Counted from the stretch's first letter, positions 35,601 to 49,121 are shown. The stretch is DNA of 64,000 bases from Costus lasius (GCA_027563935.2 JANVAS020000239.1:1240001-1304000), one strand, 5' to 3'. Notes: generated from the sequence alone by a model not told the origin. Program-made: numbers and translations.

Positions 35601-38600
35601 ATGGTGCGAACCAGAGGAAATGCTAGTGATGAGGGCGAGCAGACCCCGAACCTCACGAGAACTATTGAGGCTCTGACTGGCATGGTTCAGCAACAAGGTG
35701 CTATGATAGAGAGGCAAGCTCAGATGCTGCAGCAGCAGCAGACTCAGCACCAAGAAGCACAACAGCAGCTTTTGCAGCAGCTGACTCAAGAGAGACCCCA
35801 GACTACTACTCGGGCAGTGGGGGATGACTCTCAGGAGGGCGCTCACAGGCGCTATGCTTCACTTGTGAGTGAATTCCAGAAACTGGGTCCTAGCTCATTT
35901 TATGGAGGCTCAGAATCCAGTACTGCCGAGAACTGGCAGTTGTGCTTGGAAAAGATTTTCCAAGTTATGCGCTGCTCAGATGAGGATAAGTTATGTCTGG
36001 CCACCTATATGATGCGTGCGGACGCAGATGAGTGGTGGAAGGGCGTGGTGAGACTTGCCGAAGAAAGACATGAGACTGTAGATTGGCCTTACTTCTTGTC
36101 TCGATTTAACGAGAAGTACTTCCCAGATAGTTTGGTGGAGGACCGAGAGGTGGCATTTATTCACCTGGAGCAGGGTGATATGACTGTGGACCAGTATGAA
36201 TTACAGTTCACGAAATTGGGAAAGTATGCTCCTCATCTGATAAACACTGAAAAGAGGAGAGCTACTAAGTTTCTCAGAGGTCTCAGATGGGACATTAGAG
36301 AGCAGGTTGGTGCTCAACACTTGGAGACCTATGTTGAAACTGTTGGGCGAGCGCGCACCATTGAGAGGTATATATCTGAGAGGAGTTCTCATGTTGCCGT
36401 GACAGTAGTTCCTGCAGTTGAGGCGGCGGTTCCTCAGCATGGCAGTGGCGGCAAGGGTAAGAAGTACCCTAGGCATAAAGATTATAAGAAGAGCAGGTAT
36501 AAGCCTTACTCCTACAAGGCACCGCAGCAGTCCAGGGATGCACCGCAGCAGTTCAGGGATGCCAGGGATGCAAGAAACGGTATCACTTGTAGTCATTGTG
36601 GGCTCAAGGGACATCTAGTGAAAGACTGCCATAGGAAGAATGGTGTATGCTTCAGGTGTAAGAAACCAGGGCACATGGCTAAGGACTGCAGAGAACCTGA
36701 GATGCAACCTAGAGGCGCAGATAAGCCTACAGTCCAGACTAGAGTGTATGCTGTGGCTGAGAAGGATACACGAGCTTCCCGATCCGTCGTGGAAGGTACT
36801 TTATTCGTATTTGATCAGTTAGCCCGCATATTATTTGACCCTGGTGCAAATTTATCTTTTGTATCTGTTAAGTTTGCTGCATGTTTACCTGTGTTACCTA
36901 AGGTGATGAATTATGCTGTGTCTGTGAGTACTCCCTTAGGAAAATCGTTATCTACAGATACTGTTTGTGCTGACTGTGTAGTACATGTAGAGGGTTATGA
37001 GTTTCTGGTAGATCTAATCCTCTTAGACATGCAAGATTATGATATCATCTTAGGAATGGATTGGTTGTCTTCCCATCATGCCTCTGTGGATTGCTTTGAG
37101 AAAGTAATCACTTTGAATTTGTTAGATGGGAATCGACTTTTTTGTGAGAGGTCTAGTGTCAGACCAAGGACCGCATGTGATATCTTTCCTGCAGGCCAGG
37201 AAATTACTGGCTAGTGGATGCAAGGGTTATCTTGCGCATGTTAAGGTGCAGGATGATCCTACTTCTGATTTGACTCAGATGGCGGTGGTGAAAGAATTTC
37301 TTGATGTGTTCTCTGAAGAATTTTCAGGCTTGCCACCAATTAGAGAAGTGGAGTTTGGCATTGAGTTGGCGCCAGGTACGGCACCTATCTCCAGAGCTCC
37401 TTATCGTATGGCTACTTCAGAGTTGGCCGAGCTTAAGAAACAACTGGAGGAATTGCTAGAGAAAGGGTATATTCGGCCTAGTGCTTCTCCCTGGGGAGCG
37501 CCAGTGCTATTTGTGAAGAAGAAAGATGGAACCTTGAGGATGTGTATAGACTACAGGCAACTGAACCAAGTGACTATCAAGAATAAATATCCTCTTCCCA
37601 GAATTGATGATCTATTTGATCAATTACAGGGAGCGACAGTGTTCTCTAAGATTGATCTGAGATCAGGGTATTACCAGCTGAGGGTCAAGGATGAGGATAT
37701 ATTTAAGACTGCTTTCAGGACCAGGTATGGGCATTTCGAATTTTTAGTTATGCCTTTTGGACTGACAAATGCACCTGCTGTCTTCATGGATTTGATGAAC
37801 AGGGTATTCCATGAGTTGCTTGACTCTTGTGTGGTGGTCTTTATAGACGATATATTGGTGTACTCTCAGACTACCTCAGATCATGTTAGTGATTTGCGCA
37901 GAGTACTCGAGATCTTGAGGAAGAACCGATTATTTGCCAAGGCTAGTAAGTGTGAGTTCTGGCTGGAAAAGATCAGTTTCCTTGGACATGTGATTTCTGG
38001 TCAGGGGGTGTCTGTGGATCCAGTTAAAGTGCAAGCCATTCTTAATTGGGGAAGACTGACTAGTGCTACTGAGATCAGGAGTTTCCTAGGTTTAGCAGGT
38101 TACTACCGGAGATTTGTTGAGGGATTCTCCAAGCTGGCGGGTCCTTTAACTAAATTAACCAGAAAGGAGGCTAAGTTTATTTGGGATGATAAGTGTGAAG
38201 AGAGTTTTCAAGAGCTGAAAAGGAGATTGACTAGTACACCGATCCTCATTATTCCTAGTGATGGGGAAAGGTTTACTGTTTATACAGATGCTTCTGGCAA
38301 AGGGTTGGGTTGTGTCTTGATGCAGAAGGGTTCAGTAGTAGCCTATGCTTCGAGACAACTGAAGGAGTATGAACTGAATTACCCTACTCATGATTTAGAG
38401 TTGGCGGCCGTAGTCTTTGCTTTGAAGATATGGCGTCACTATTTGTTGGGTCAGGAGTTTGATCTGTTCACTGATCACCAGAGTCTCAAGTATATCTTCA
38501 CTCAGAAGGAGTTGAACATGAGACAGAGGAGATGGATGGAGTTGATCAAAGATTATAACTTCTCTATTCAGTATCAGGCTGGAAAGGCCAATGTAGTAGC

Positions 38601-40194
38601 GGATGCACTGAGCAGACATCCAGTTACTTCAGTAGCTGCACTGCGGGTCAGTGAGTGGCAGTTACTGCAGGAGTTCAGCGATCTCAGGATCAGTGTTTCT
38701 CCTAGAGTTCAGAATGGTTATGTAGCTTTTCTCAGAGTACAGTCTGCTTTGTTGCAGAAGATCAGAGATCAGCAGTCTGTGGATCCGAAATTAGTTCAGA
38801 TCAGGGATAGTCTGGTTGATGGCGCAGTTCAGGATTTTAGCCTGTCTGATGATGGTATTCTTCGGTTTCGTGGAAGGGTATGTGTCCCTGAGGAACCAAG
38901 CTTGAGGAAAGAAATATTGGAGGACAGCCATAACTCCAAATATTCTCTACATCCTGGTGTGACAAAGATGTATCAGGACCTCAAGAAAAGTTTTTGGTGG
39001 CCGGGTATGAAGAAAGAGGTATATGATTTTGTCTCTAGGTGTTTTACCTGTCAGACTGTAAAGGCTGAACATCAGAAGCCTGGTGGTTTGTTGCAGTCTC
39101 TTCCTATTCCTGAGTGGAAGTGGGAATGCATCAGTATGGATTTTGTATGTGGTTTGCCCAGAACCAGGTTGGGTCATGATGCTATTTGGGTGATTGTTGA
39201 TAGACTCACTAAATCAGCCCATTTTCTCCCGATTAAGATGACTTATTCGTTAGAGAGGCTGGCTAGATTGTACATTGATGAGATAGTCAGACTGCATGGA
39301 GTTCCGGTTGATATTGTGTCTGATAGGGACTCTCAATTTTTGTCCAGATTTTGGAAGAGCTTACAGGAAGGTTTGGGTACTAAGTTGAGTTTTAGTACAG
39401 CATACCATCCTCAGTCTGATGGCCAGACGGAGCGTACTATACAGACTCTAGAAGACTTGTTGAGAGCCTATGTGGTTGATTGGAGTTCTGAGTGGAACCG
39501 GGATCTATCTTTGATAGAGTTTACTTATAATAATAGCTTCCACTCTAGTATTCAGATGGCTCCTTATGAGGCTTTGTATGGGAGAAGGTGTAGGACTCCC
39601 TTGTGTTGGGAGGAAACTGGTGACAGAATGATTTTGAGATCTGATGCAGTACAGGAGACTACTGATAAGGTCAGAGAGATCCGGGATAAACTGAAAATTG
39701 CTCGGGACAGACAGAAGAGTTATGCTGATGACCGTCGTCGTCCCTTGGAGTTTGTGGTAGGGGACCATGTGTTCTTGAAGGTGTCGCCTACTAAGGGTGT
39801 TATGAGGTTTGGCAAAAAGGGCAAGTTGAGCCCTAGGTTTGTAGGCCCTTTTGATATTATTGAGAGAGTTGGTCCAGTGGCTTACCGATTGGCTTTACCT
39901 CCTGCTATGGATCATGTGCATAATGTATTCCATGTCTCTACTTTGAGGAAATATCATCCTGATCCATCTCATGTATTGGAGTTAGAACCTCTTCAGATTC
40001 AGAGTGATTTGACTTTTGAGGTAAGACCTCTCCGGATTGTGGATAGAAAAGATAAAGTCCTGAGGAACAAGACTATACCTTTGGTAAAGGTTATCTGGGG
40101 AAATCAGTCAGTTGAGGAGGCGACATGGGAGACTGAAGCTGATATGAGGAAATTTTATGCTTACCTCTTTGATGATATGGATGCTGAGCTTTAG
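35601..40194 (+). pseudogene. Element F: Ty3/gypsy gag-pol polyprotein with one frameshift
   Basis: ATG at 35601 opens gag, two CCHC knuckles (about 36588 and 36648) and the protease. The frame shifts at the T run 37138-37143: F has six Ts where E has five, and the first frame then ends at 37214. The pol frame continues to 40194 with RT (FIDD near 37848), RNase H, HHCC, integrase (DFVCGLP, SDRDSQF, DGQTER) and the chromodomain-like tail. At the amber position of E, F has TGG. Gag and protease frames are open; RT, RNase H and integrase can be made only if the frame is shifted. Most likely a one-base slippage insertion rather than programmed frameshifting, because E has gag and pol in one frame. 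Confidence 0.94.
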
Positions 40195-40200
40195 AGGACT

Positions 40201-40223
40201 AAAGCTTTATAAGGAGGGAGGGA
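40201..40223 (+). other. Element F: polypurine tract
   Basis: AAGGAGGGAGGGA directly before the 3' LTR start. Confidence 0.82.
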
Positions 40224-43220
40224 TGTAAGATCCAAGGATCTTAAGTCCTGGTAAGCATTATTTTGGATTTAAATAAAATCATTAGCTGTGATATTTTATT
40301 ATGATTCAAGTAAAATTTATTGAATGCTAATTAACTAGCTTGTTGATTGTTTAATTGTAATTATTTGATTTGAGTCTATTTGGTTGTTAATTTATTGTAA
40401 ATTAATTAGAGATTATTTGTTTGATTATTGGCTGTTAATTTATGATAAATTATTATTGGTTGTTCATGATAAATTAATTAGGATTTATGGGTTGTAATTG
40501 TAAGTTAATTAATTACAGTTTGTTGGTTAATTAATTAGACCTTATTGGTTAATTAAACCCTTATTGGATGTTAATTAGACCTTATTGGATTTTCGTTAAG
40601 TTAATGGTTGAATTATTGGGTTTAAACTAATTGGGTTTTAAAATACAAATTAGTTAGTTAAATGGGTAAAACCTAATTGAATTAATGGGTTAATGGGTTA
40701 AGAGTTAAAAACCGAAAATTCAAATTGATATTTCGGTTAGGGTAGAGTGTTGGCGATTTTTTTGGCTTGAAAGAAACCTTGGGCGACGGCTTGAAGAGCT
40801 TGGCGACTTCTTGAGGAACTTAGGCGATTCTTGAAGAGTTCTTGAGGCGATTTTGGTGCTTTCTCCATCTCATCCCCTTTGGCGAATTATTCCTTGGTGT
40901 TTGGTAGCATCTTTCAAAGCCTTAGACGATTTTTTTGGAAGGGTTTTTTCACCTTGGTGTTCACGGTTCAAGGTGAGTGGAATGTCTTATTTGATCTATT
41001 AGTTTGGTTGTGTTTGTGACTTGATACAATTGAATTATTGGAATTTTTATCATGTTAAAACCGAAACTCAAGATGTATTTTTCATGTAAACCAAATTCAA
41101 GATGTTTCTTCATGTGAACCGAATCTTTGATAATTATTCATGATAATCCGAAATCTTGATATTATTTATGAAGACCAAATTCTTGAAAATATGCATGAAA
41201 ACCGAAATTTTGATGATTTTCTTTATGAAATCCGAAAGTTGGTAATATGAAATTTAAGGTATTAAATTATGGAAATTCGGAAGTTTTAGACCAATGGTTT
41301 GAGCATGAAATTCATGTTAATTCAAGGTGTAAAATTTAATAGATAGTATGTTATGTTAACCGTGGTTTATATGTAGAGATTTGTAAAATAGTTGATATGA
41401 ATACATGTTTTAATTTTTGTTAATTTTATGGATAGTTTGTATGACTACATGTTTTAGTTTTATGTTAATTTTTATGGATGCTTGTTAACTGCATTATTGA
41501 GAAATTGTTTGAGAAATTTGGATGATAACCTAGTAAGGTTTGACTGAACTAATCAGCATGAAACCTAAGGACCACACTACATTATATGATTGTTAATATT
41601 ATGTAATTGTGTGATTTTTAAATATTAGGTGTTTATGTGATTTTTGGAATATTATGTTGTTATGTAAATTGTGAACATTATGTGGTTATGAGATTTTTGA
41701 AAATTATGTGATTATGAGAATTTTGAATATTATGTGTTATGTGTTGGTTAGGATTATGGCTAAGTGTAACAGTGTACTCATTGGATAGTCCCTTATGTGA
41801 TATGTGAAGGGTTTGAATTTCAGCCCTGTATTTGAGATGTGAGGGGGCTGATGTTCAGCCTGCCTATTATGATTATTGTGATGGGGGTTGATGTTCAGCC
41901 TGCCCGATATGATTTTTGTGATGACTATCCTAGAGTCTAGTTGACACTTAGGAGTCCACCTTTGTGAAATATGAAATAAGATATGTCTGTTGTCCAGTAG
42001 GAACCTTTTGGGAGAATGGGTTTTGACGCAAAGTGCCATGTCTTGATCAGACAGGGGCCACCTCTTGATGTCATTACTCTTTTATGTGATGGGGTGATAT
42101 AAGACGCAAAGTGCCATGTCTTGATCAGACAGGGGCCACCTCTTGATGTCATCACTCTGATGTGTTATGGGGTGATAGAGCAAAGTGCCACGTCGTGACC
42201 TGGCGGGGGCCACCTCTTGATTCTACTCACTATCCATGTTTATGTGTTGCATGTGATTTGCAGCTCCCAGTGCTTTGGCCAAGCCGGGTTAGACCATATT
42301 GGTCACTACTGATTATGCTGGACAACTAGGTTAATTAAGTATGGTGTGTTTAGTTGGTTTAGAATATATGTGTTTAATTGGGTTAGAGTAAAACTCTAGA
42401 ACCTGAATTTGTATATGCTAGTGTGTACATTTAACTGTCTATATGACTTCTGTTTCTTTATTTTGTTACATGTTGACATAATGTTCTGTTAAATATTTTT
42501 TAAAAATAATCTGCCTATATTTTTGAATGTATGTTATGGATGGTCAATTTAGACTATCCACTCACTGGGCTGTGTAGCTCACCCCTCACTATTTTCAGGC
42601 ATAGAGCAGGGGCGCATGTCTTGAGTGCATTGGCGTGGATAATTATGCTGTTTGCTGTTTTAAGAATTTTTATGCTTAATTCTTGGGGCCGGTTGTGGCC
42701 TTAACATAAACTATATGAACTATGTGAATCATGAGACTATGTGAACTATGTGAAGTATGTTGCCAGTTATGGCAGTCTTATGAGTTTGATTTTTGTGTCA
42801 CCGCGGGCTTCAGCCTGGTTTTGGTGTTTGGTATGAGTTTATAAAGTCGATTTTTGTCATTTTGTTTTGAATTTCGACTTGTTGTATATTCTGTGCAATC
42901 GGTTTTGATATACCCTGTAACTTGCATATGTCTAGTGCAAGTATTGCCTGGTGGCAGGTACCTTTATGGATTTTATGAATTTGAATCGGTTTTGATATAA
43001 CTATTGCCTTGCATATGTCTAGTGCAAGGATTGCGTGGTGGCAGGTACCCTTATGAGATTTGAGTTTTCTGAATTTGTGTGTATGGATTTATGGAAATTT
43101 TTCAGATCGTGTTTTTCTTGAACTCGGTTTTACCTAGCATATGATCGATCTTATATGAAACATCCTGTATCATTTGTGAATTGTGCCATTTGTTTGGGGT
43201 TAAGAATGTAGGATGTTACA
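40224..43220 (+). mobile_element. Element F: 3' LTR (Ty3/gypsy), 2997 bp
   Basis: Pair of 32478-35474. Hairpins at 42920-42942 (ACTTGCA/TGCAAGT, fully paired here) and 43007-43029. Followed by ATACA (43221-43225). Confidence 0.95.
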
Positions 43221-43812
43221 ATACACTTTCACAACCATCTCATACAGGGGGCCCCTTTAGAACATCACACTCCAAACAAAGAGAGGCAATCCTATATCTA
43301 TCACTAATGCCCTAACATGACTCATGCCCGTTATCCAAGATAATCTATAACCATTATATTTCAAATGATATTGAACTACCTCAAGACAATGCCAATCCTC
43401 ATTTAGAAACACAAGTGATCTCAAGTCAGAGGAAATATGCCACTTGTTTGCACATAAGGATTATTCACATTGTGACAAGCAATTGAATATCCTAAGTAGG
43501 GTCAGTCCAGTACATCCAATGTACCTATGAGTCTACATCTTATTCCATGTTCGAAGCATCCTATAAGATTAGAACACATATTAGTCTCAATCATATCAAG
43601 GCTGTCTCACGTTCACCAAGATATCTCGACTAAGGACAATACTGTATGTCAGCCAAGCTAAACACCATTGAGACATTATTCAGAAGTATACATATAGCAG
43701 CAGATAATGCAACAACCTGAATAACAACCATTGCCTTTATAAACATAGTTTATACATGATACTGATAATAACCCAAGGCCTCAAACAATAGCCTTAAGGG
43801 CATACCCCAACA
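43221..43812 (-). mobile_element. Element H: 3' LTR, right part
   Basis: Begins with the duplicated ATACA and continues the minus-strand copia LTR to its TGTTGGGG start at 43812. With the left part the LTR is about 1.65 kb, normal for the family. Confidence 0.9.
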
Positions 43813-43829
43813 ATCTCCCACTTGCACTT
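43813..43829 (-). other. Element H: polypurine tract
   Basis: Minus strand AAGTGCAAGTGGGAGAT before the LTR start; shows that 31411-43812 is a 3' LTR. Confidence 0.8.
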
Positions 43830-43832
43830 AAT

Positions 43833-44020
43833 CTAATGGTTGAGAAATCTCAAACCCATATTATTACAGTGCTTCTCATGCTTCTGCTGCGCTAGAGGCT
43901 TTGTAAGCGGGTCAGCTAGATTGTCATCTGTATGAACCTTGCAGATCTTGATCTCTCCACGATCTATGATCTCACGGATCAAATGAAACCTTCTCTGTAT
44001 GTGCTTGGACTTCTGGTGTG
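43833..44020 (-). pseudogene. Element H: C-terminal end of copia RNase H, cut by element G
   Basis: 62 codons on the minus strand ending NMGLRFLNH and a stop at 43835-43833. They match the end of D residue for residue as far as I can read, with no defect. G interrupts it at 44021; the other part of H is expected right of the window. GTGTG (44016-44020) is the presumed target site. Confidence 0.88.
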
Positions 44021-45333
44021 TGTTGGGGTATGCCCTTAAGGCTAATGTTTGAGGCCTTGGGATTATATCAGTATCATGTATAAACTCTATGTTTATAAAG
44101 GCAATGGTTGTTATTCAGGTTGTTACATTATCTGCTGCAATGTGTATACTTCTGAATGATGTCTCAATGATGTTCAGCTAGGCTGACATGCAATATAGTC
44201 CTTAGTCGAGATATCTTGGTGAACATGAGACAACCTTGATATGATTGAGACTAATATGTGTTCTAATCTTATAGGATGCTTCGAGCATAGAATAAGATGT
44301 AGACTCATGGGTACATTGGATGTACTGGACAGACCCTACTTGGTTATTCAATTGCTTGTCACAATGTGAGTAATCCTTGTATGCGAACAAGTGGCATACT
44401 TCCTCTGACTTGAGATCACTTGTGTTTCTAAATGATGATTGGCATTGTTTTGAGATAGTTCGATATCATTTGAAACATAATGGTTATAGACTATCTTGGA
44501 TGGTGAGCATGAGTCATGTTAGGGCGCTAGTGATAGACATAGGATTGCCATCTCCTTCATTGGAGTGTGATGTTCTAAAGGGGCCCCCTGGATGAGATGA
44601 TTGAGAAAGTGTATGGCCATACCCAGGTGACTATGTTCATCTGTTCTAATCATTCTCATCATATTGGAGCTACAGGCTTGACACGCTTGTCCAATAAGAA
44701 CATCCAGTGGCAAAGGAAACATGTATGCCTAGTGAAGTGGATTCACACTTGTGCTGTGGTTTGGGTGTAGTCTTGGAAGACTCTTTCCTTTATATCGGGA
44801 GACAATGAACCGGCTCATCATGTGAGTGCATGGTTCAATGGGAAGAGGAATTTGCGATTGGGGTAAACCCATGGTTGCATCACAAGTTGAGATTTTTCTA
44901 TTTTTAGAAAACATGTCTCTAAACGTGGGCACGCCTCACGTTCTCTCTTTCACGCCTCTTGTCGCCTCTTTGGCTTGGTCTCTACACACATTCTCGAGAG
45001 GAGAAGTTGAGACGACAAGGGAGAGGTTTCGCCAAGCAAATTTGTCTTCTCTTCCCTTCCATATGACAAGGACCTTTGGAGAACCTTGCTAGCACAAGCA
45101 TCAAAAAGGAGTAGGCAACATCACCTTGTGTGCGCACCATTTGGAGGAGAAGCATTCGACTCTCTTCTTCCTAGATGCCATCCAAGAAATGGCATTGGTA
45201 AGAATCGATCCTCATGTATATGAAAATTTAAAGTTGATCATACTGCATGCATCGATCTAGAAACCTATTCCGCTGCGTTAAATCCTCTACATGCGCCTAT
45301 TAGGGTTTCGCCCCCCATGTTAGGGGACTTTCA
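44021..45333 (+). mobile_element. Element G: 5' LTR (Ty1/copia), 1313 bp, internally deleted
   Basis: Starts TGTTGGGGTATGCCC, ends GGGGACTTTCA before the PBS. It is about 300-400 bp shorter than the other family LTRs because the part between GGGAGACAATGA and ACCGGCTC (about 44808) is missing. In D this missing stretch includes the GATAAC palindrome. Confidence 0.9.
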
Positions 45334-45335
45334 AT

Positions 45336-45348
45336 TGGTATCAAAGCC
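45336..45348 (+). other. Element G: primer binding site (initiator tRNA-Met)
   Basis: TGGTATCAAAGCC two bases after the LTR end. Confidence 0.82.
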
Positions 45349-46978
45349 AGGTTTTATGCATGTAGATCTAACCGGCGCCTCCTATAAAACCTTAGACGGG
45401 TTATTAGGGTTGAAGTCATCATCTAGTTAAGATCCAAACAGACTGATCAGACTATCTGACAGCCTAGATGGGTCGACCAGATGGCACCTGTGCGCAAGCA
45501 CGAGGTGGCTATAGGTCGACTGCAGACAGGCGTGTAGCGATGTCTGGTTGAGACAACCTGTGAACGCGCATGAGTTAGGCCCGGGGTCACACCCGCTTGC
45601 CAGAACTCATGAGGTCGTTCAGCCCTTGGCCCATGCATGGTTGACCATTTGGTCGACTCAAGTCAATTAGGACTTGGTGCATGCAAGGGCAGTGGATCTG
45701 ACTAGGACTGATGAGTGGATCCCTAGTAATGGACCGTTGTAAGGTAGTAGGGCACATAAGGAAAATAAAATTGATGCCAATGGGGTTTTCAAAAATTTTA
45801 TTTTCATGTTTGGATCACATGTTGATTGTATACATGATGAATGTTTATTTAATCTTATGTGGGCTGCCCGTTTTAATGTGTGCTGTGCTGGGGCCTGCGT
45901 GCCTGGTTAATAAATGTAAATTATTTACTGTGATCTGCGCATCACATTTTATTTAATTTATAAAGTGTAATTGACCTGCATGTCAATCATGTCTAGATAG
46001 ATTAAATTGTATTTTAATCAGACATGAGCACAGAGCACACTTGGCAGAGGCGCATGCAGCAGTGGCTTGACCAGGTGGGAGGTCCAGGGTTCGACTCTGC
46101 GACAGGCGCATTTACCTGGTGGGAGCACCTGAGCTGCAGTGGGCGCTTGGGCCCTAGTTTGGGGCCAGATGAGATGCAAAAGACCCATCAATAGCTCAAG
46201 TGAAGACTTAAGTTAAAATTAAGGTCTTACCTAGGCTTAATGGGCTTTTACCACATAAGATCAGCATGCTTTCTATTTATTATTTGTATAATTAGAATTG
46301 CATGATTTAATCTTCTGCTATCACCATAGGGTTTGTATGATAGTTAAGAAGATAAAAGACCGTTAAAATCCAACGCTAAAATATCAAGCTCGTAAGCCTT
46401 CTGACGCGAAACCTCACTGTTCTGACTATCGTTGGGGCCGTGTTGTACCCACTCAGTGGGCACGCCCATCTATCTTCAGACGGTGTGAGATTACACCTGC
46501 GTGTTACAAGGAAGGGATTTATCGCTTCTCGTTGCTCAGCATATCACGTGGTGGTCCAGGGAGTAGGTCGGGTCAGCTTGACCATGTAGGCTGCATATGT
46601 GGCGCATATGGTAGCTATATGGAGGCAGCCATCTGTGGGATCAGAGACTGTGTTGTACCAACTCAGTTGGCACAGTCTGCTGGATTGCCCGGATGAAGGG
46701 GAATCGCACGGGTTGGCGATTGGCAGGGATTGCCTACCAGAGATTAGTGCTTGTACTCTCTGTGCATCTTATCTCGCCTGAGCGGGACGCGGAGACCAAG
46801 TATGAAATCTGGATCCCATCTCACTAAAAGAGTTTTACTCTTTCGGGCTGTTTTGCTGGATTTTTCAGCCAGATAAAATAGTGAGAAAAGAATCATTCTT
46901 AAGACCTGAATTGATTCTCACATTGATATTGACCTTGCTGTTCTTGCATTGTTGTAGATTACTGCAGCAACGAACACC
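45349..46978 (+). other. Element G: untranslated leader
   Basis: About 1.6 kb, aligned with the leaders of D, A and J; no convincing gene. It contains a GGTTCGACTCT motif at 46088-46098 (see rejected items) and the branched structure. In-frame TAG lies at 46955-46957. Confidence 0.78.
46820..46885 (+). promoter_or_regulatory. Conserved branched RNA structure in copia leader (element G copy)
   Basis: Outer stem CTCACT/AGTGAG (46820-46825, 46880-46885), hairpin 1 AAAGAGT-TTT-ACTCTTT (46827-46843), hairpin 2 GGCTG (46846-46850) with CAGCC (46866-46870). The G-C pair in hairpin 2 replaces A-T in J. Confidence 0.55.
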
Positions 46979-47090
46979 ACGAATTTCAATGTGCGATCCC
47001 TACTGGAAAGGGAGAAGTTTGCTGGACCAAATTTCTCAGACTGGTACGGACCCCTTAAGATTGTTCTTAAGGCTGAGAGGAAGCTGTATG
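46979..47090 (+). pseudogene. Element G: start of gag, cut by element J
   Basis: Gag N-terminus with REKFAGPNFSDWYG. The codon aligned with the ATG of A and J is ACG (46979-46981), so no AUG opens the frame. The sequence breaks after GTATG (47086-47090) and continues after GTATG at 60104-60108. Confidence 0.85.
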
Positions 47091-48796
47091 TGTAGAGTCC
47101 CCTTCAAGGGGGAGCGCAAGGGGGTGAAACCCTAAGTGTGGCGCATATAACATTTTCGCATGGGATGCTAGGGTTTCAACAAAATCGCATGTAATATATT
47201 CTTATGATCAACTTCAAATGATTGAATGGATCAAGAGGAAGTTCATACCAATGCCATTAGATTGGATGGTGCCTTGGAAGTAAGATTGCGAAAGGGCTTT
47301 CCTCCAAAGGTGGCGCACACAAGAAGATGATGGCTACTCCTTGTGTTCCTTGTGCTAGCAAGGCTTCAAGGCTCTTGTCGTATGAAGGAGATGGAAATAC
47401 ACTTTCGGCTAGGGCGATGAAGCTCTCCTTCTTGTCGTCGAGACCAACCTCTACACGAATGGATCAACGACCAAGCAAGAAGACAACATGCGTTGAGGCG
47501 TTTTCTTAGATGAGGCGTTACATGATTTCCCAATATGGAAAGTCATGAAGCTATCGCCCACTCAAAGCAAACTGCCCTAAAACGCTTTCACCTTGAACCA
47601 ACCGTTCGCACATATGTGAACCGGTTCAATGGAATTCGGTCTAATGCTTTTGGTTCAAAGACCAAACCGAAAACAACCCAAGCCATGGTCTAGATCTCTC
47701 TCTGAACCAAAATGGTTCAAGATCTAACCGTTGATCTCTTGATGCTTCTGATCTCACTGATCTAGCATCACTTCTCTTGATCAAAGCTTACCGATCTCAA
47801 TCCCTAATCAATCAAACATGATCAAATCAGATCTCACTTACAATCAGAGTTTAAACTCCTTTAAACTGAACCCAAACAATTCAGTCCACACGATCTGACT
47901 TAAGCAAGCCATATCATCGAATTGTGCGACCCTAAGGGTTTCCTTTAAATGTCGGTAACGATAACTCACGTTATCACGAACAGTGAGGGGTATCTAGCAA
48001 CACATCACTGTCTCCCGATATAAAGGAAAGAGTCTTCCAAGACTACACCCAAACCACAGCACAAGTGTGAATCCACTTCACTAGGCATACATGTTTCCTT
48101 TGCCACTGGATGTTCTTATTGGACAAGCGTGTCAAGCCTGTAGTTCCAATATGATGAGCATGATTAGATCAGATGAACATAGTCACCTGGGTATGGCCAT
48201 ACACTTTCTCAATCATCTCATACAAGGGGGGCCCCTTCAGAACATCACTCTCCAAACAAGGAGACGGCAATCCTATATCTATCACTAGTGCCCTAACCTG
48301 ACTCATGATCATCATCCAAGATAGTCTATAACCATTATGTTTCAAATGATATTGAACTACCTCAAAACAATGACAATCATCATTTAGAAACACAAGTGAT
48401 CTCAAGTCAGAGGACATGTGCCACTTGATGCAAACAAGGATTATTCACATTGTGACAAACAATTAAATATCCTAGTAGGGTCTGTCCAGTACATCCAATG
48501 TACCCATGAGTCTACATCTTATTCCATGCTCGAAGCATCCTATAAGATTAGAACACATATTAGTCTCAATCATATCAAGGCTGTCTCATGTTCACCAAGA
48601 TATCTCGACTAAGGACATTACAGCATGTCAGCCTAGCTGAACAGCATTGAGACATTATTCAGAAGCACACTTATTGCAGCAGACAATGTAACATACTGAA
48701 TAACAACCATTGCCTTTATAAACATAAGAGTTTATATACATGATACTAATAGAATCCCAAGGCCTCAAACATTATCCTTAAGGGCATACCCCAACA
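47091..48796 (-). mobile_element. Element J: left (3') LTR, 1706 bp
   Basis: Plus strand starts TGTAGAGTCC and ends CCCCAACA, with GTATG on both sides (47086-47090 and 48797-48801), like a solo LTR. The right LTR of J (58398-60103) has the same length and about nine differences. It is followed not by J sequence but by 325 bp of G gag, see findings. Confidence 0.9.
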
Positions 48797-49121
48797 GTAT
48801 GTCCTCGAGACGGCTATACCGCCTCAACCCGCTGCGAACGCCGCAAGGGCGGTTCGGGATGCCTATGAGAAGCATGTCAATGATAGCATTGATGTCGCTT
48901 GCCTGATGCTTGCATCTATGACGCCAGAGTTGCAGCGTCAGCATGAGGATCTATCTGCTATACAAATTATAGCAAACCTCAAGCTGCTATATGCTGCACA
49001 GGCTAGGACAGAACGCTACAATTTGACTAAGCTTTTCTTTCTGAGCAAACTGGCTGAAGGGAGTCCAGTGGGAGCTCTCGTACTCAAGATGATTGGGTAC
49101 AAGGAGGCTCTAGAGAAACTG
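48797..49121 (+). pseudogene. Extra copy of a G gag fragment inside element J
   Basis: 325 bp aligned with 60104-60428 (four differences seen), starting with the GTATG target duplication. It ends in GAGAAACTG, where the sequence switches to minus-strand J integrase. It can encode only a truncated gag piece. Confidence 0.88.

Noticed and set aside
37120..37220. Programmed frameshift in gypsy F
   Set aside because: E has gag and pol in one frame, and F differs by one T in a homopolymer, so a chance insertion is simpler.
44202..44722. Repeated short frames (QLNILVGSVQYIQC-like) near 5960, 44202, 48418, 59725 and 62455
   Set aside because: They are the same non-coding LTR segment in each copy, in either direction, with frame lengths that vary.
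46024..46110. tRNA-like stretch with a B-box-like GGTTCGACTCT in the leader of G (weaker in D near 14960)
   Set aside because: The T-arm does not pair well and no acceptor stem or anticodon arm can be drawn. It is absent from A and J.
47091..48796. Independent solo LTR in G gag
   Set aside because: GTATG on both sides fits, but the same LTR with PBS and J leader lies at 58398-60103 with the same GTATG; the pair is better explained as ends of one rearranged element.
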